A stretch of DNA of 64,000 nt, taken from contig NZ_WASO01000001.1 in NCBI RefSeq assembly GCF_009712605.1, positions 682,001 to 746,000 on the forward strand, given 5' to 3'. Below are positions 43,446 through 51,491 of this stretch, piece after piece. Below the pieces are notes generated by a model. That model was not told where the DNA came from. It was given only the letters and a program-made list of their open reading frames with translations, and made no database searches. The first letter of the stretch is position 1; each line of letters starts with the position of its first letter. The DNA comes from Paludibacter sp. (GTDB lineage Bacteria; Bacteroidota; Bacteroidia; Bacteroidales; Paludibacteraceae). The translations under genes and the position numbers were made by a program.

Positions 43446-44168
43446 CTAAATGAGATGGTTGTTTAGTGCTGTGAAAACAGCTTCCGACATGTTTGACACA
43501 TGGAGTTTCTTGTAGATGCTCTTTTTGTAATAGCGGACTAAATCCAGCTTTATGTCAAGCTCTTTCGCAATCTTTGTTTCTCCAAATCCTTTTGCAGTCA
43601 GTTTCAATATTTCATTTTCAATTTCTTTTAATTCCAAATTTTCTTTTTGAACATATTTATCAGAAATGGATGAATAGTATAGCTTCTTATCCTTGTTGTG
43701 AAATGAGATTGAAAAGCGTTCGAATCCAAGCTTGGTGTTTGGGGTTAATAAAGCGAAGCAAGCCAGTGGAAACTTTAATCCTGAGTGAAAAATCGGGTGT
43801 ATTAATGCAGAGAAATTTTTGAATTCTCCATCTTTCGTTTTCAGTTTAAGGTAATATTTGGCATCAACATATGGAATCTGCGAATGACTTTTGTATAGTT
43901 TTGTATAGAATTCCAATGTTTTAATGTGCGCCTGTCTGATTATAGTGAACTCTTTTGGGTGTAATATTCTTGCGAAGATTTCAGATTGATCTTTGACAAG
44001 GTCTTCGTTGGATATGCCAAGCAACAGGGATAGTTTCTCCGGAATGTACAAGGCGTTTAGAGTTGAAAGGCTTAACAGAGCAATGTCTGCTGACCAGATT
44101 TCCGAAAAGAGCTCGCTAAGTCTTTTGTACTCATTCAGAGAAGAGGTTTCAATATCTATTTGCTTCAT
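43446..44168 (-). CDS. LuxR-type regulator, second of tandem pair
   Basis: 240 residues. The C-terminal ~60 residues form a LuxR-type helix-turn-helix: IENEILKLTAKGFGETKIAK, ELDIKLDLVRYYKKSIYKKL and the closing HVSNMSEAVFTALNN. The N-terminal ~175 residues contain ILHPKEFTIIRQAHIKTLEF and KLKTKDGEFKNFSALIHPIF, which look PAS-like, but I cannot name the domain. No phosphoacceptor receiver domain is present, so it is not a standard response regulator. It begins four bases after the stop of the upstream LuxR-type gene, so the two are co-expressed. Confidence 0.75.
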   Translation of the reverse strand: MKQIDIETSSLNEYKRLSELFSEIWSADIALLSLSTLNALYIPEKLSLLLGISNEDLVKDQSEIFARILHPKEFTIIRQAHIKTLEFYTKLYKSHSQIPYVDAKYYLKLKTKDGEFKNFSALIHPIFHSGLKFPLACFALLTPNTKLGFERFSISFHNKDKKLYYSSISDKYVQKENLELKEIENEILKLTAKGFGETKIAKELDIKLDLVRYYKKSIYKKLHVSNMSEAVFTALNNHLI

Positions 44169-44172
44169 AATT

Positions 44173-44973
44173 TTATATTAGTCCTTGTCGATAGAGTAAT
44201 GTGATGGTTTGGGCTGTCGATTGTGTGTTGAGATACATCATGATGGATGACTTAATTCGTTTGAGGGTTCCTATACTGATGGATAGACAGTCCGCTATTT
44301 CTGATTCGGAAAATCCCTGACATGCAAGTCCGAAGATCTCTAAGTCGTTTTTTTTGAGTGTTATGAAGTCTGGAAAATGAGCTGTTTCGTTGTTTAATAA
44401 ATAAAAAGTTTCAGATTTGTCATTGAGATTGTGTAGTGTTAGTCGTCCGGGGTTCGGGTTGCTGCTTTCTGAACATTGATAATAGGTGATCCAGGGTAGT
44501 TTTGATGTCGTCAGATCAGTATAAATGTAAGGTAGAACCTTAAACTCGACCATGCGGGTACTGTCTAGTCTGTCGGTCATCGGTATGTTAAAGGAAAAAT
44601 AAAAGATGTCAGAGCTTTCGTCCTTGCGGGCAAGTATGTAATCATTGATAATAAGAAATATGTGAGTAAATAAAGGTAGATCGGAAGTTGATATTTTTTC
44701 TGTTAATTTGTACTCGCTGGTATATTCCCCGTTGCAAGTTTCATCGAGAATGTTTTTAAGTAAAGGGTTATTGTTAAATATCCGGATTTGCTTCTTGTAG
44801 TGGTCTGCTAGTATAAAGGTTTTTTGCAGGTGATATGATATTGAACGCAGATTTTCGGCTCGATGATCAAAGTGTTCGTAAGAAGGTGTGTTTTCATATC
44901 TGATTAAATTATCAAATAGAATGGGCGCATTTGTCATATTGTCGATAAAGGTTTTGTTGTGTTGGAGTCGCAC
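44173..44973 (-). CDS. LuxR-type regulator, first of tandem pair
   Basis: 266 residues from the ATG at 44973; an ATG at 44937 (MTNAPILFDN) would give 254. The C-terminus has a LuxR-type helix-turn-helix with LEIFGLACQGFSESEIADCL and ISIGTLKRIKSSIMMYL. The N-terminal 200 residues show no named domain; SIPMTDRLDSTRMVEFKVLP-like text around 130-150 (as FNIPMTDRLDSTRM) fits a PAS-like fold. It shares general layout but little direct identity with the following gene. Upstream is a 540-base AT-rich gap, which suggests complex control. Confidence 0.7.
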   Translation of the reverse strand: MRLQHNKTFIDNMTNAPILFDNLIRYENTPSYEHFDHRAENLRSISYHLQKTFILADHYKKQIRIFNNNPLLKNILDETCNGEYTSEYKLTEKISTSDLPLFTHIFLIINDYILARKDESSDIFYFSFNIPMTDRLDSTRMVEFKVLPYIYTDLTTSKLPWITYYQCSESSNPNPGRLTLHNLNDKSETFYLLNNETAHFPDFITLKKNDLEIFGLACQGFSESEIADCLSISIGTLKRIKSSIMMYLNTQSTAQTITLLYRQGLI

Positions 44974-45388
44974 AAAAGTACATTATTATACGTGAAAGTC
45001 AGCTGCTGTTTCGAATTTTTATGTAGTTTGAGAAGAAAAAAACTAAGAATTATGAAGCTCTATTATGGTTGTTGTATTCTTCGGATTCTTTGCGACATTA
45101 TATTAAAATTAATTAAAAGCAAAACAGATGCTAATGGCATCACCTTGAATGTTAATATTGTCAATATGTGTTTTTGGTCATTAACAAAAGGGTGTGTTCT
45201 TCGTAATATAAATATGTAGGAAATTGGGCGTTTGTACATGAGTGAGCTGTTTGCGGATTTGTCGGATTGAAATCTTCATGCTATTTTTGTACTTGGATTC
45301 TGTAAGGAATTGCTCATGTTTTTGGAGCCTCCTTGACAGTCTTACTAATGAAGTAAATTTTAATTATTCAATAAACAGAGATGCGTAA
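44974..45388. other. AT-rich non-coding gap upstream of the LuxR pair
   Basis: It should contain the minus-strand promoter of the two LuxR-type genes. A plus-strand open frame at 44959-45219 rich in Leu, Lys, Ile and Cys has no family features and overlaps the start of the minus gene, so I do not call it. No hairpins stand out before element B. Confidence 0.4.
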
Positions 45389-45475
45389 CTTGTGAAAGTA
45401 AAACAGACTCTTTATTTTTCTCTTTAGATTATTGAAAAAAATGGGGCGATGGAGATCGCTCCATTTTTTATTTTA
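45389..45475 (+). repeat. CTCTTTAGATT element B with strong hairpin
   Basis: CTTGTGAAAGTA at 45389, CTCTTTAGATT at 45420-45430, then AAAAAATGGGGCGAT (ending 45450) pairs with ATCGCTCCATTTTTT (45455-45469). The layout is the same as element A, including a GGGGCGATG-like stem. It lies just beyond the stop of the minus-strand helix-hairpin-helix gene at 45515, for which the hairpin can serve as terminator. Confidence 0.5.
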
Positions 45476-45514
45476 AATTGGTTGAGCCTGAGCGGGGATG
45501 TAAAAAGACAAGAA

Positions 45515-46438
45515 CTACAGAAATGAAAGGTATGGTTCTATTTTATAGATAAGATCTTTGTCTAATATATCAATTGTTTTTAGATCGTTAATTGATTTGA
45601 GTGAACCTCTCGTGAGCCTTAATTCATAGATTGCTTTTGCGGTATAAAAATTAAGGTATGGATGGTATTTCAGCCTTTCAATGCTTGCCTTGTTTACGTT
45701 GATTGTTTGTACGTACTTTTTGTCTATGGAAAAATGCGGAGCCAACGCAGCGTACATTTCAGGAGTGATTCCCCATACTTCCCGTAATTGATCTATTCTC
45801 ACAAAACCACCCAATCGTTTTCTGTAGCCGACTATGCGCCGCGCAAATCCGGATCCTATACCTTTTACTTGCTTTAGTATGGTCGAGTCAGCGCTGTTAA
45901 GCTCAACGACTGCATCTGTTTTTGTCGTTTTAGTGTAGGTTGTTGCTGCTACAGGAGGAGGTGTTTCTGCAGGAATGTCAATGTAGTGCAGTAACGTTTG
46001 CATTTGCTCCTCATTGATTCCCCATATTTTCTGAAAATCTTCTGCTTTCCTGAATTTACCTCCCTTTTTTCTGTACTTTAAGATGTTGGATGCAATTTTG
46101 GGCTTGATGCCTAATCGTACAAATTGTATTGAGTCTGCGGTGTTGGGGTTGAAGCGGGATAAAACCGGTTTGGGCAATTTATCGAAAGCTGACTCGTGCC
46201 TGTTTTCTGCATAATTATTGTAGTGGTAGCTTGGAGGATAATTGCCATGAGGAGCGCTTTTGAGAGAGTCGAGGAATATATTGGCCTCGGTCTCAAAATT
46301 GTCTTTTTTGACTGTGTGGGTAGTCAATGCAGGGAGTATCATTCTGGCAGCTAAAAGTGCTAAAATGATAACGATTAAAATGATAATTCCAATTTGTTGG
46401 CTTCTTGAAAAGAAGAACCAATCTTTCCACATAAGCAA
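45515..46438 (-). CDS. Membrane-anchored helix-hairpin-helix (ComEA-like) protein
   Basis: 307 residues. One membrane segment (QIGIIILIVIILALLAARMI, about 15-34) is followed by a polar linker and three helix-hairpin-helix units: FNPNTADSIQFVRLGIKPKI, ELNSADSTILKQVKGIGSGF and NVNKASIERLKYHPYLNFYT. Each resembles the DNA-binding domain of ComEA. The predicted topology puts the HhH units outside the membrane, consistent with binding incoming DNA, though many Bacteroidetes carry such proteins without known competence. ansA ends 50 bases upstream on the same strand. Confidence 0.8.
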   Translation of the reverse strand: MLMWKDWFFFSRSQQIGIIILIVIILALLAARMILPALTTHTVKKDNFETEANIFLDSLKSAPHGNYPPSYHYNNYAENRHESAFDKLPKPVLSRFNPNTADSIQFVRLGIKPKIASNILKYRKKGGKFRKAEDFQKIWGINEEQMQTLLHYIDIPAETPPPVAATTYTKTTKTDAVVELNSADSTILKQVKGIGSGFARRIVGYRKRLGGFVRIDQLREVWGITPEMYAALAPHFSIDKKYVQTINVNKASIERLKYHPYLNFYTAKAIYELRLTRGSLKSINDLKTIDILDKDLIYKIEPYLSFL

Positions 46439-46488
46439 TAAGTGTTTGACGTTGAAAGTTGGCGTTTTATTCTCTTTAGATACGCGTT

Positions 46489-47526
46489 TTATCCCAAAGT
46501 AAGCTCGCCGCAGAGAGGAGTCTGCATCATTTCTTTTATCTCTGCATGGCTCAGGTTTTGTCCAAGCAGGAACATAAGTTTTGTAACCGCCGCTTCGGTG
46601 GTGAGGTCATACCCGCTGATAACTCCGGCTTTGAGCAGGTTCAGGCTGGTTTCGTATCGTCCCATTTGCACCGAACCGGCATCGCATTGCGACACATTGA
46701 CTATGATAATTCCTCTTTGAACTGCTTCGTGCAGGCTTTCGTAAAACCAATCGTGACGGGGCGCATTACCGGCTCCATAAGTTTCCAAAACGACTCCTTT
46801 CAACCCTTCGGAATGTAAAATAGCCTTCAGGATTTCGGGGGTTAATCCTGGAAATAATTTTATTATGGTAATGTTCGGATTAAACGCGCTAGAAACCTTC
46901 AGAGGTTTGTTTGTTTCGTTCTTGTGAATAAAGGAGCTTGAGAAGTTGAAGTGTACGCCTACCTTTACTAATGCAGGATAATTATACGACCCGAATGCGT
47001 TGAATAATTCGGCATTCTTTTTGGTGGTTCTGTTACCTCTGAATAGCGAATTTTCAAAGTAAATACAGACTTCGTGTACTGTTGATTCTCCGGTGCTGTC
47101 AACATTTGCGGCAATTTCTATGGCCGAAAGTAAATTTTCTTTCGCATCGGTACGCAACATGCCTATCGGAAGCTGGGCTCCCGTGAAAATAACCGGTTTG
47201 CTGAGATTTTCCAACATAAAGCTCAGGGCTGACGCCGAATAAGCCATTGTGTCGGTGCCGTGGAGGATAACAAATCCGTTATAATTATCGTAGTTTTCCT
47301 GAATCAGAGCTGCCATTTTTGCCCAGTGGAAGGGCTGGACATCCGAAGAGTCTATCAAAGGGTCGAAGGCGACGGAATCCAGAGTGATATTCAGCTGTTT
47401 GAGTTCAGGAATATACTCTTTCATTCGGTTAAAATCGAGTGGACGCAATGCTCCTGTTTGCGGATTTTCCGCCATGCTAATGGTCCCCCCAGTGAAAATA
47501 AGTAAAACGGAAGTCTCTTGGTTCAT
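46489..47526 (-). CDS. ansA: Type I (cytoplasmic) L-asparaginase
   Basis: Hydrolyses asparagine to aspartate and ammonia. The 345 residues lack a signal peptide. The first catalytic motif is LLIFTGGTISMAE with nucleophile Thr15, and the second is ILHGTDTMAYSASAL with the Thr-Asp pair. PVIFTGAQLPIG and YGAGNAPRH are also conserved in the family. It precedes the ComEA-like gene and follows lipA with a 118-base gap. Confidence 0.93.
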   Translation of the reverse strand: MNQETSVLLIFTGGTISMAENPQTGALRPLDFNRMKEYIPELKQLNITLDSVAFDPLIDSSDVQPFHWAKMAALIQENYDNYNGFVILHGTDTMAYSASALSFMLENLSKPVIFTGAQLPIGMLRTDAKENLLSAIEIAANVDSTGESTVHEVCIYFENSLFRGNRTTKKNAELFNAFGSYNYPALVKVGVHFNFSSSFIHKNETNKPLKVSSAFNPNITIIKLFPGLTPEILKAILHSEGLKGVVLETYGAGNAPRHDWFYESLHEAVQRGIIIVNVSQCDAGSVQMGRYETSLNLLKAGVISGYDLTTEAAVTKLMFLLGQNLSHAEIKEMMQTPLCGELTLG

Positions 47527-47644
47527 GATGAAAATATGGCGTAAAAATCAATATGATTGAAAATTACGTTAGTGTGCCGGATTTGAATTTAGTTTCTCCG
47601 AAGAACAATGCAAAGATAATCTTTCCTCTGATATATTTTAATTT

Positions 47645-48490
47645 CTATAGATGGTTTTCTGCGTGATAGGACGAGCGAACCAGCGGTGCACTTTCTACCT
47701 GCCTGAATCCTTTTTCTAAACCAATGGTTTTGTATCGGTCAAATTGTTCCGGTATAACGTATTCTGTTACAGGAATATTCTTGCGCGATGGTTGCAGGTA
47801 TTGTCCGATAGTCAGTACGGTACATCCGGCTTTCAGAAGGTCATCCATGGTTTCAAGAACTTCGCTTTCGGTCTCACCAAGTCCCACCATTAATCCGGAT
47901 TTTGCAGTGATGCCGCTTTGTGCGATACGTGCCAAAACGTGCAGGCTGACATCGTATTTCGCAGCGCTGCGAACAAGCGGTGTGAGCCGTTTCACGGTTT
48001 CAATGTTGTGCGAGATGATTTCGGGACGGGCGTTTATGACCAGATCAATGAGTTCGTCCTTTCCCTGAAAGTCCGGGATCAGGGTTTCAAGCGTCGTGCC
48101 GGGGTTTGCTTTTTTAATTTCTGTGATGGTAGCGGCCCATTGTGAGGCTCCCAAATCGTCGAGATCATCCCTGTCGACCGAGGTGATAACAGCGTGTTTC
48201 AGCTTCATCAGCCGGATTGATTCAGCCACGTTGGCAGGTTCGTTCGGGTCTACAGGCAGAGGTTTTCCTGTTAATGTGTTGCAGAATTTACAACTGCGGG
48301 TGCATATTTCACCGAGTATCATAAACGTAGCGGTTCCCCGTGCCCAGCAGTCACAAATGTTTGGGCATTTGCCCGACGTGCAGATGGTGTGCAGATGGTG
48401 TTGTTGTACGATTTTTTTTACTTCGGTAAAATTTCCGGTCGATGCCAACGATACCTTTAACCAGTCGGGCTTCTTTACTCTGTTTGTCAT
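47645..48490 (-). CDS. lipA: Lipoyl synthase
   Basis: Radical SAM enzyme that inserts two sulfurs into protein-bound octanoate. The 281-residue sequence has the auxiliary cluster motif CTSGKCPNICDC (C-x4-C-x5-C), the radical SAM motif CTRSCKFC (C-x3-C-x2-C), the SVDRDDLDDLGASQWA region, and the C-terminal RSSY whose Ser ligates the auxiliary cluster. Its ATG directly abuts the TAA of the upstream Smr gene, so the two are translationally coupled. Confidence 0.96.
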   Translation of the reverse strand: MTNRVKKPDWLKVSLASTGNFTEVKKIVQQHHLHTICTSGKCPNICDCWARGTATFMILGEICTRSCKFCNTLTGKPLPVDPNEPANVAESIRLMKLKHAVITSVDRDDLDDLGASQWAATITEIKKANPGTTLETLIPDFQGKDELIDLVINARPEIISHNIETVKRLTPLVRSAAKYDVSLHVLARIAQSGITAKSGLMVGLGETESEVLETMDDLLKAGCTVLTIGQYLQPSRKNIPVTEYVIPEQFDRYKTIGLEKGFRQVESAPLVRSSYHAENHL

Positions 48491-49567
48491 TTATCTGATT
48501 GTTATCATTGTGGCTCCAAAACCATATTCCCGGAACGATGCATCCTGAAAGTAATACGTCGGATATTTAAGTTTGAGCTCTTTCAATATTTCTTTGCGCA
48601 AAACGCCTTCTCCTTTGCCGTGTATGAAAACAATTTTCTGCCCTTTCTTGTTTTTATGCTGCTCCAGCGTTTCCCGGAACTTATCCATTTGATAGCTGAG
48701 AATGGCTGCATTGTCCATGCCGGCAGTGGAGTCGAGCAATTTGTGGATGTGGAGATCCACTTCTACGATGGGGGAGATGCGTTCTCTTTTCTTTTCAGGT
48801 ATCGCTTTCTTGGGAGCGGGAGATGCTTCCTTCTGAAGCATGGCCTTCTTTATCTCTTCGGGATCGGGTTTGATAAACGCGGCAGGCAGATCCTTTTCCA
48901 TCAGAGGAATGATCATGGCTTGTTCGTCAAAGAAATCATTCTCGGAAAAACAATGCAGCTTGTTGAAGTCGGATATTGGGAGCTTAACTGCAAAATCAAG
49001 AGTAGGTTTTGGGGCATAGGTGCCGCCTTTTTTGAATGCAATTGCCTGTACCGTCACTTGTCTGATTTTATTCAGTTCTTCTTTTTCTAAGGTTTCCAGA
49101 AAAAGCTTGGTGTTGGGATGCATTGTGCCGCTATCTCTGCATGTGTGCTCGCTTTTATGGTTGACGGTAGCATAACAAAATCCGAGCGTATAGTTGCTGT
49201 CGTTGATTAAAAATACATCGATAGCTGAATTGAAAAGGCTCTTGATTTGCGTGGGAACGAAAGCAAGGTAGAGGTTGATTTCATTGCCATAATCGGTCTC
49301 TTCGGATTCTTCCCATTCTTCCGGTTCCGGAGCGACAGGTGCCTTTATTGCTATTGGTTCTGTTTTTATTTCGGCCTGTACGGTTGGTTTTTGAACCGGG
49401 AAGTTCATCTTGTTTACTTCGGCAATCACCACGCATTCTTTGGTCAATACCGGAATCTCAAAACCGTCATCGTCCAAAACGCCGACTAAATCTTTTTTTA
49501 TAAAGCGTGTCACAACTCCACCGCCAACGGCATTGAGGAAACGAACACGATCTCCTGCTTTTATCAT
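48491..49567 (-). CDS. DUF2027 and Smr domain protein
   Basis: 358 residues. The N-terminal part (VRFLNAVGGGVVTRFIKKDL) is a small beta domain typical of the DUF2027 group (name from memory). A middle domain is followed by a charged linker, and the C-terminal ~85 residues are an Smr domain with VDLHIHKL and FIHGKGEGVLRKEILKEL, closing FGATMITIR. Smr domains of the MutS2 type bind or nick nucleic acid; the physiological role of this stand-alone form is not known. Its stop touches the start of lipA. The gene order cdaA, Smr, lipA is co-directional. Confidence 0.85.
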   Translation of the reverse strand: MIKAGDRVRFLNAVGGGVVTRFIKKDLVGVLDDDGFEIPVLTKECVVIAEVNKMNFPVQKPTVQAEIKTEPIAIKAPVAPEPEEWEESEETDYGNEINLYLAFVPTQIKSLFNSAIDVFLINDSNYTLGFCYATVNHKSEHTCRDSGTMHPNTKLFLETLEKEELNKIRQVTVQAIAFKKGGTYAPKPTLDFAVKLPISDFNKLHCFSENDFFDEQAMIIPLMEKDLPAAFIKPDPEEIKKAMLQKEASPAPKKAIPEKKRERISPIVEVDLHIHKLLDSTAGMDNAAILSYQMDKFRETLEQHKNKKGQKIVFIHGKGEGVLRKEILKELKLKYPTYYFQDASFREYGFGATMITIR

Positions 49568-49597
49568 AATTATAATCTTGCTTGCTAAATAAGAATT

Positions 49598-50374
49598 CTA
49601 AATTGCCCCTGCGGACAATGTCTTTTGTAGTTCTTCGGGTGAAATGTTAATTGAAATTTTGCCCTCCACGGCATACGAAATAGTACCTTTCTCTTCCGAA
49701 ACAACAATGGCGGAAGCATCAGATCGCTCGGTGATTCCCAATGCTGCTCTGTGACGTAGTCCTAAGTGCTTAGGAATATGCTGATTTTCCGATATGGGTA
49801 AAATTGAGGCTACCGATACGATTTTTTTATTGGAAATAACCATTGCACCATCGTGTAGCGGACTGTTTTTGAAAAAGATGTTTTCGATAAGCGAGGCATT
49901 GATATTTGCATCTATTCGTTCTCCAATATGAACGAATTCTTCGAGTTCGCTTTTGTGAACCAGCACGATGAGAGCTCCGGTTTTGCTTTTAGCCATGTGA
50001 CTGCATGCAATTACCAGCTGGGTAACGCTCATGTTGTCAGTTTCTTCTTCTTTTTTATTTCCGAAAATCTGAGCAACCTTGTTGATAAAACGCCACTTGT
50101 TGCGCGAGCCGACCATAAAGAAAAAACGCCGGATCTCATTTTGAAAGATAACGATCAGTGCAACAATCCCGACATTCATCAACTGGTTCAGAATAGAACC
50201 CAAAAGTTCCAGTTGGAAAATGTACACAACAAAAAACCACACAACAATCAAGGAGAGAATCCCTATGAAAATATTGTTCACTCCGGTGCCTCTGAACAAC
50301 TTGTAAAGTTGATGGAAGAGGATTGCCACCAAAAGGATGTCAATAATATCTTTAATTCCGAATTCTAATCCCAT
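49598..50374 (-). CDS. cdaA: CdaA-type diadenylate cyclase
   Basis: Makes the second messenger cyclic di-AMP from two ATP. Three membrane segments occupy residues about 8-85 (IFIGILSLIVVWFFVVYIF is one), followed by the DAC domain. The active site contains SPLHDGAMVIS (the DGA motif) and GLRHRAALGITE (the RHR motif), both intact. Gene order folP-cdaA is common in Bacteroidetes, and folP is indeed 25 bases upstream. No CdaR-like regulator gene is adjacent. Confidence 0.93.
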   Translation of the reverse strand: MGLEFGIKDIIDILLVAILFHQLYKLFRGTGVNNIFIGILSLIVVWFFVVYIFQLELLGSILNQLMNVGIVALIVIFQNEIRRFFFMVGSRNKWRFINKVAQIFGNKKEEETDNMSVTQLVIACSHMAKSKTGALIVLVHKSELEEFVHIGERIDANINASLIENIFFKNSPLHDGAMVISNKKIVSVASILPISENQHIPKHLGLRHRAALGITERSDASAIVVSEEKGTISYAVEGKISINISPEELQKTLSAGAI

Positions 50375-50398
50375 TGTTATTGTGAATGAGTGTTTACG

Positions 50399-51250
50399 TT
50401 ATTCTGTTCTCGGATAAGTCTGCCGGAAAATGGCTATTGTTTCCACAGCCTCCTTTACGTCGTGAACTCTTAGTATGGAAGCTCCGCCAGCCAGTGCCAG
50501 CGTGTTTGCGGCAATAGTGGCTGTCAGCGAATGTTCGGCATCTGTATTCAGACTTTTATATAGCATCGACTTTCTGGATAATCCGGCTAAAACCGGGCGA
50601 TCGAAAATCCGGAAGTTCGATAAATCCCTGAGCAGTTCAAAATTTTGTTCAACTGTTTTTGCAAATCCAAAACCGGGGTCTAAAATAATATCACTGACTC
50701 CCATTGCAGTAAGAATCCGGATCTTTTCTGCAAAAAAGCGCATAATCTCTTCCATGAAATTATCGTATTCGGTTAACGACTGCATGGTTTGCGGGGTTCC
50801 GCGCATGTGCATCAGGATGTAAGGAACGTTGTATTTTGCAATGACCTCAAACATGTTGGCATCCAGCGTTCCTCCCGATACGTCGTTGATAATGTCGACC
50901 CCGAAATTTTTAATAACAGCCTCTGCAACTGAAGCTCTGAAGGTGTCGACAGAAAGAATTGCCTCCGGAAACTGTTTTTTGATGATTTCAAGGGCCCAAA
51001 ACAGACGTTCCTGTTCTTCGTTTTCGCTTACTGCTTCGGCTGTAGGCCGTGTCGAATAGCCGCCAATATCTATTATAGTGCCGCCTTCCGACAGTATGGC
51101 TTCGCATCTGGCCAGAATTTCTTCTTCCGACTGAATCCTGCTCTTGCTGTAAAACGAATCGGGAGTTACATTTAGTATTCCCATTACTACAGGATTTGAG
51201 AGCGTATATAATTGATTTTTTAGCCGGATCGAGATACTATTTTGAACCAT
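50399..51250 (-). CDS. folP: Dihydropteroate synthase
   Basis: Joins para-aminobenzoate to the pterin in folate synthesis; sulfonamide target. The ATG at 51250 gives 283 residues (MVQNSISIRL start); the frame stays open to 51397, but that stretch is Phe/Ser/Tyr-rich and unlike the family. Motifs are MGILNVTPDSF, IDIGGYSTRP, INDVSGG, LDPGFGFAKT, LAGLSRKS and the C-terminal RVHDVKE. It is first in the run folP-cdaA-Smr-lipA. Confidence 0.95.
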   Translation of the reverse strand: MVQNSISIRLKNQLYTLSNPVVMGILNVTPDSFYSKSRIQSEEEILARCEAILSEGGTIIDIGGYSTRPTAEAVSENEEQERLFWALEIIKKQFPEAILSVDTFRASVAEAVIKNFGVDIINDVSGGTLDANMFEVIAKYNVPYILMHMRGTPQTMQSLTEYDNFMEEIMRFFAEKIRILTAMGVSDIILDPGFGFAKTVEQNFELLRDLSNFRIFDRPVLAGLSRKSMLYKSLNTDAEHSLTATIAANTLALAGGASILRVHDVKEAVETIAIFRQTYPRTE

Positions 51251-51363
51251 GATTACGTTATACTGTTTGTTAGTACAAAAATAGGAAAATATATTTGTAG
51301 TTCTAATTTTTGGCGGTTGCGAAAAAATTAAATAAAATGAATCATAGCTTGGATAAAAAAAGC

Positions 51364-51371
51364 TATATTTG
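51364..51371 (+). promoter_or_regulatory. Probable -7 promoter box of the GldJ/GldK-like gene
   Basis: TATATTTG matches TAnnTTTG, 120 bases before the start codon at 51492, which implies a leader of about 110 bases. A TTGG lies at 51349 but is too close to be the -33 element. Confidence 0.45.
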
Positions 51372-51491
51372 CACCCTGAAAACGTGAAATTTTGCAATTT
51401 TAACCGTTTCTAGAGATGTCAGGCTGTCAGAATGATAGCATACTTATTTCGTCTGATTTCAAAATAATAATATAACTCAAACTTCTTTCGC

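Noticed and set aside
44959-45219. 86-residue plus-strand open frame beside the LuxR pair
   Set aside because: It overlaps the start of a clear minus-strand gene and has a biased Leu/Lys/Ile/Cys composition without recognisable motifs.
51251-51397. Upstream start giving FolP 49 extra residues
   Set aside because: The extension is Phe/Ser/Tyr-rich and unlike the family; the ATG at 51250 begins the conserved domain.
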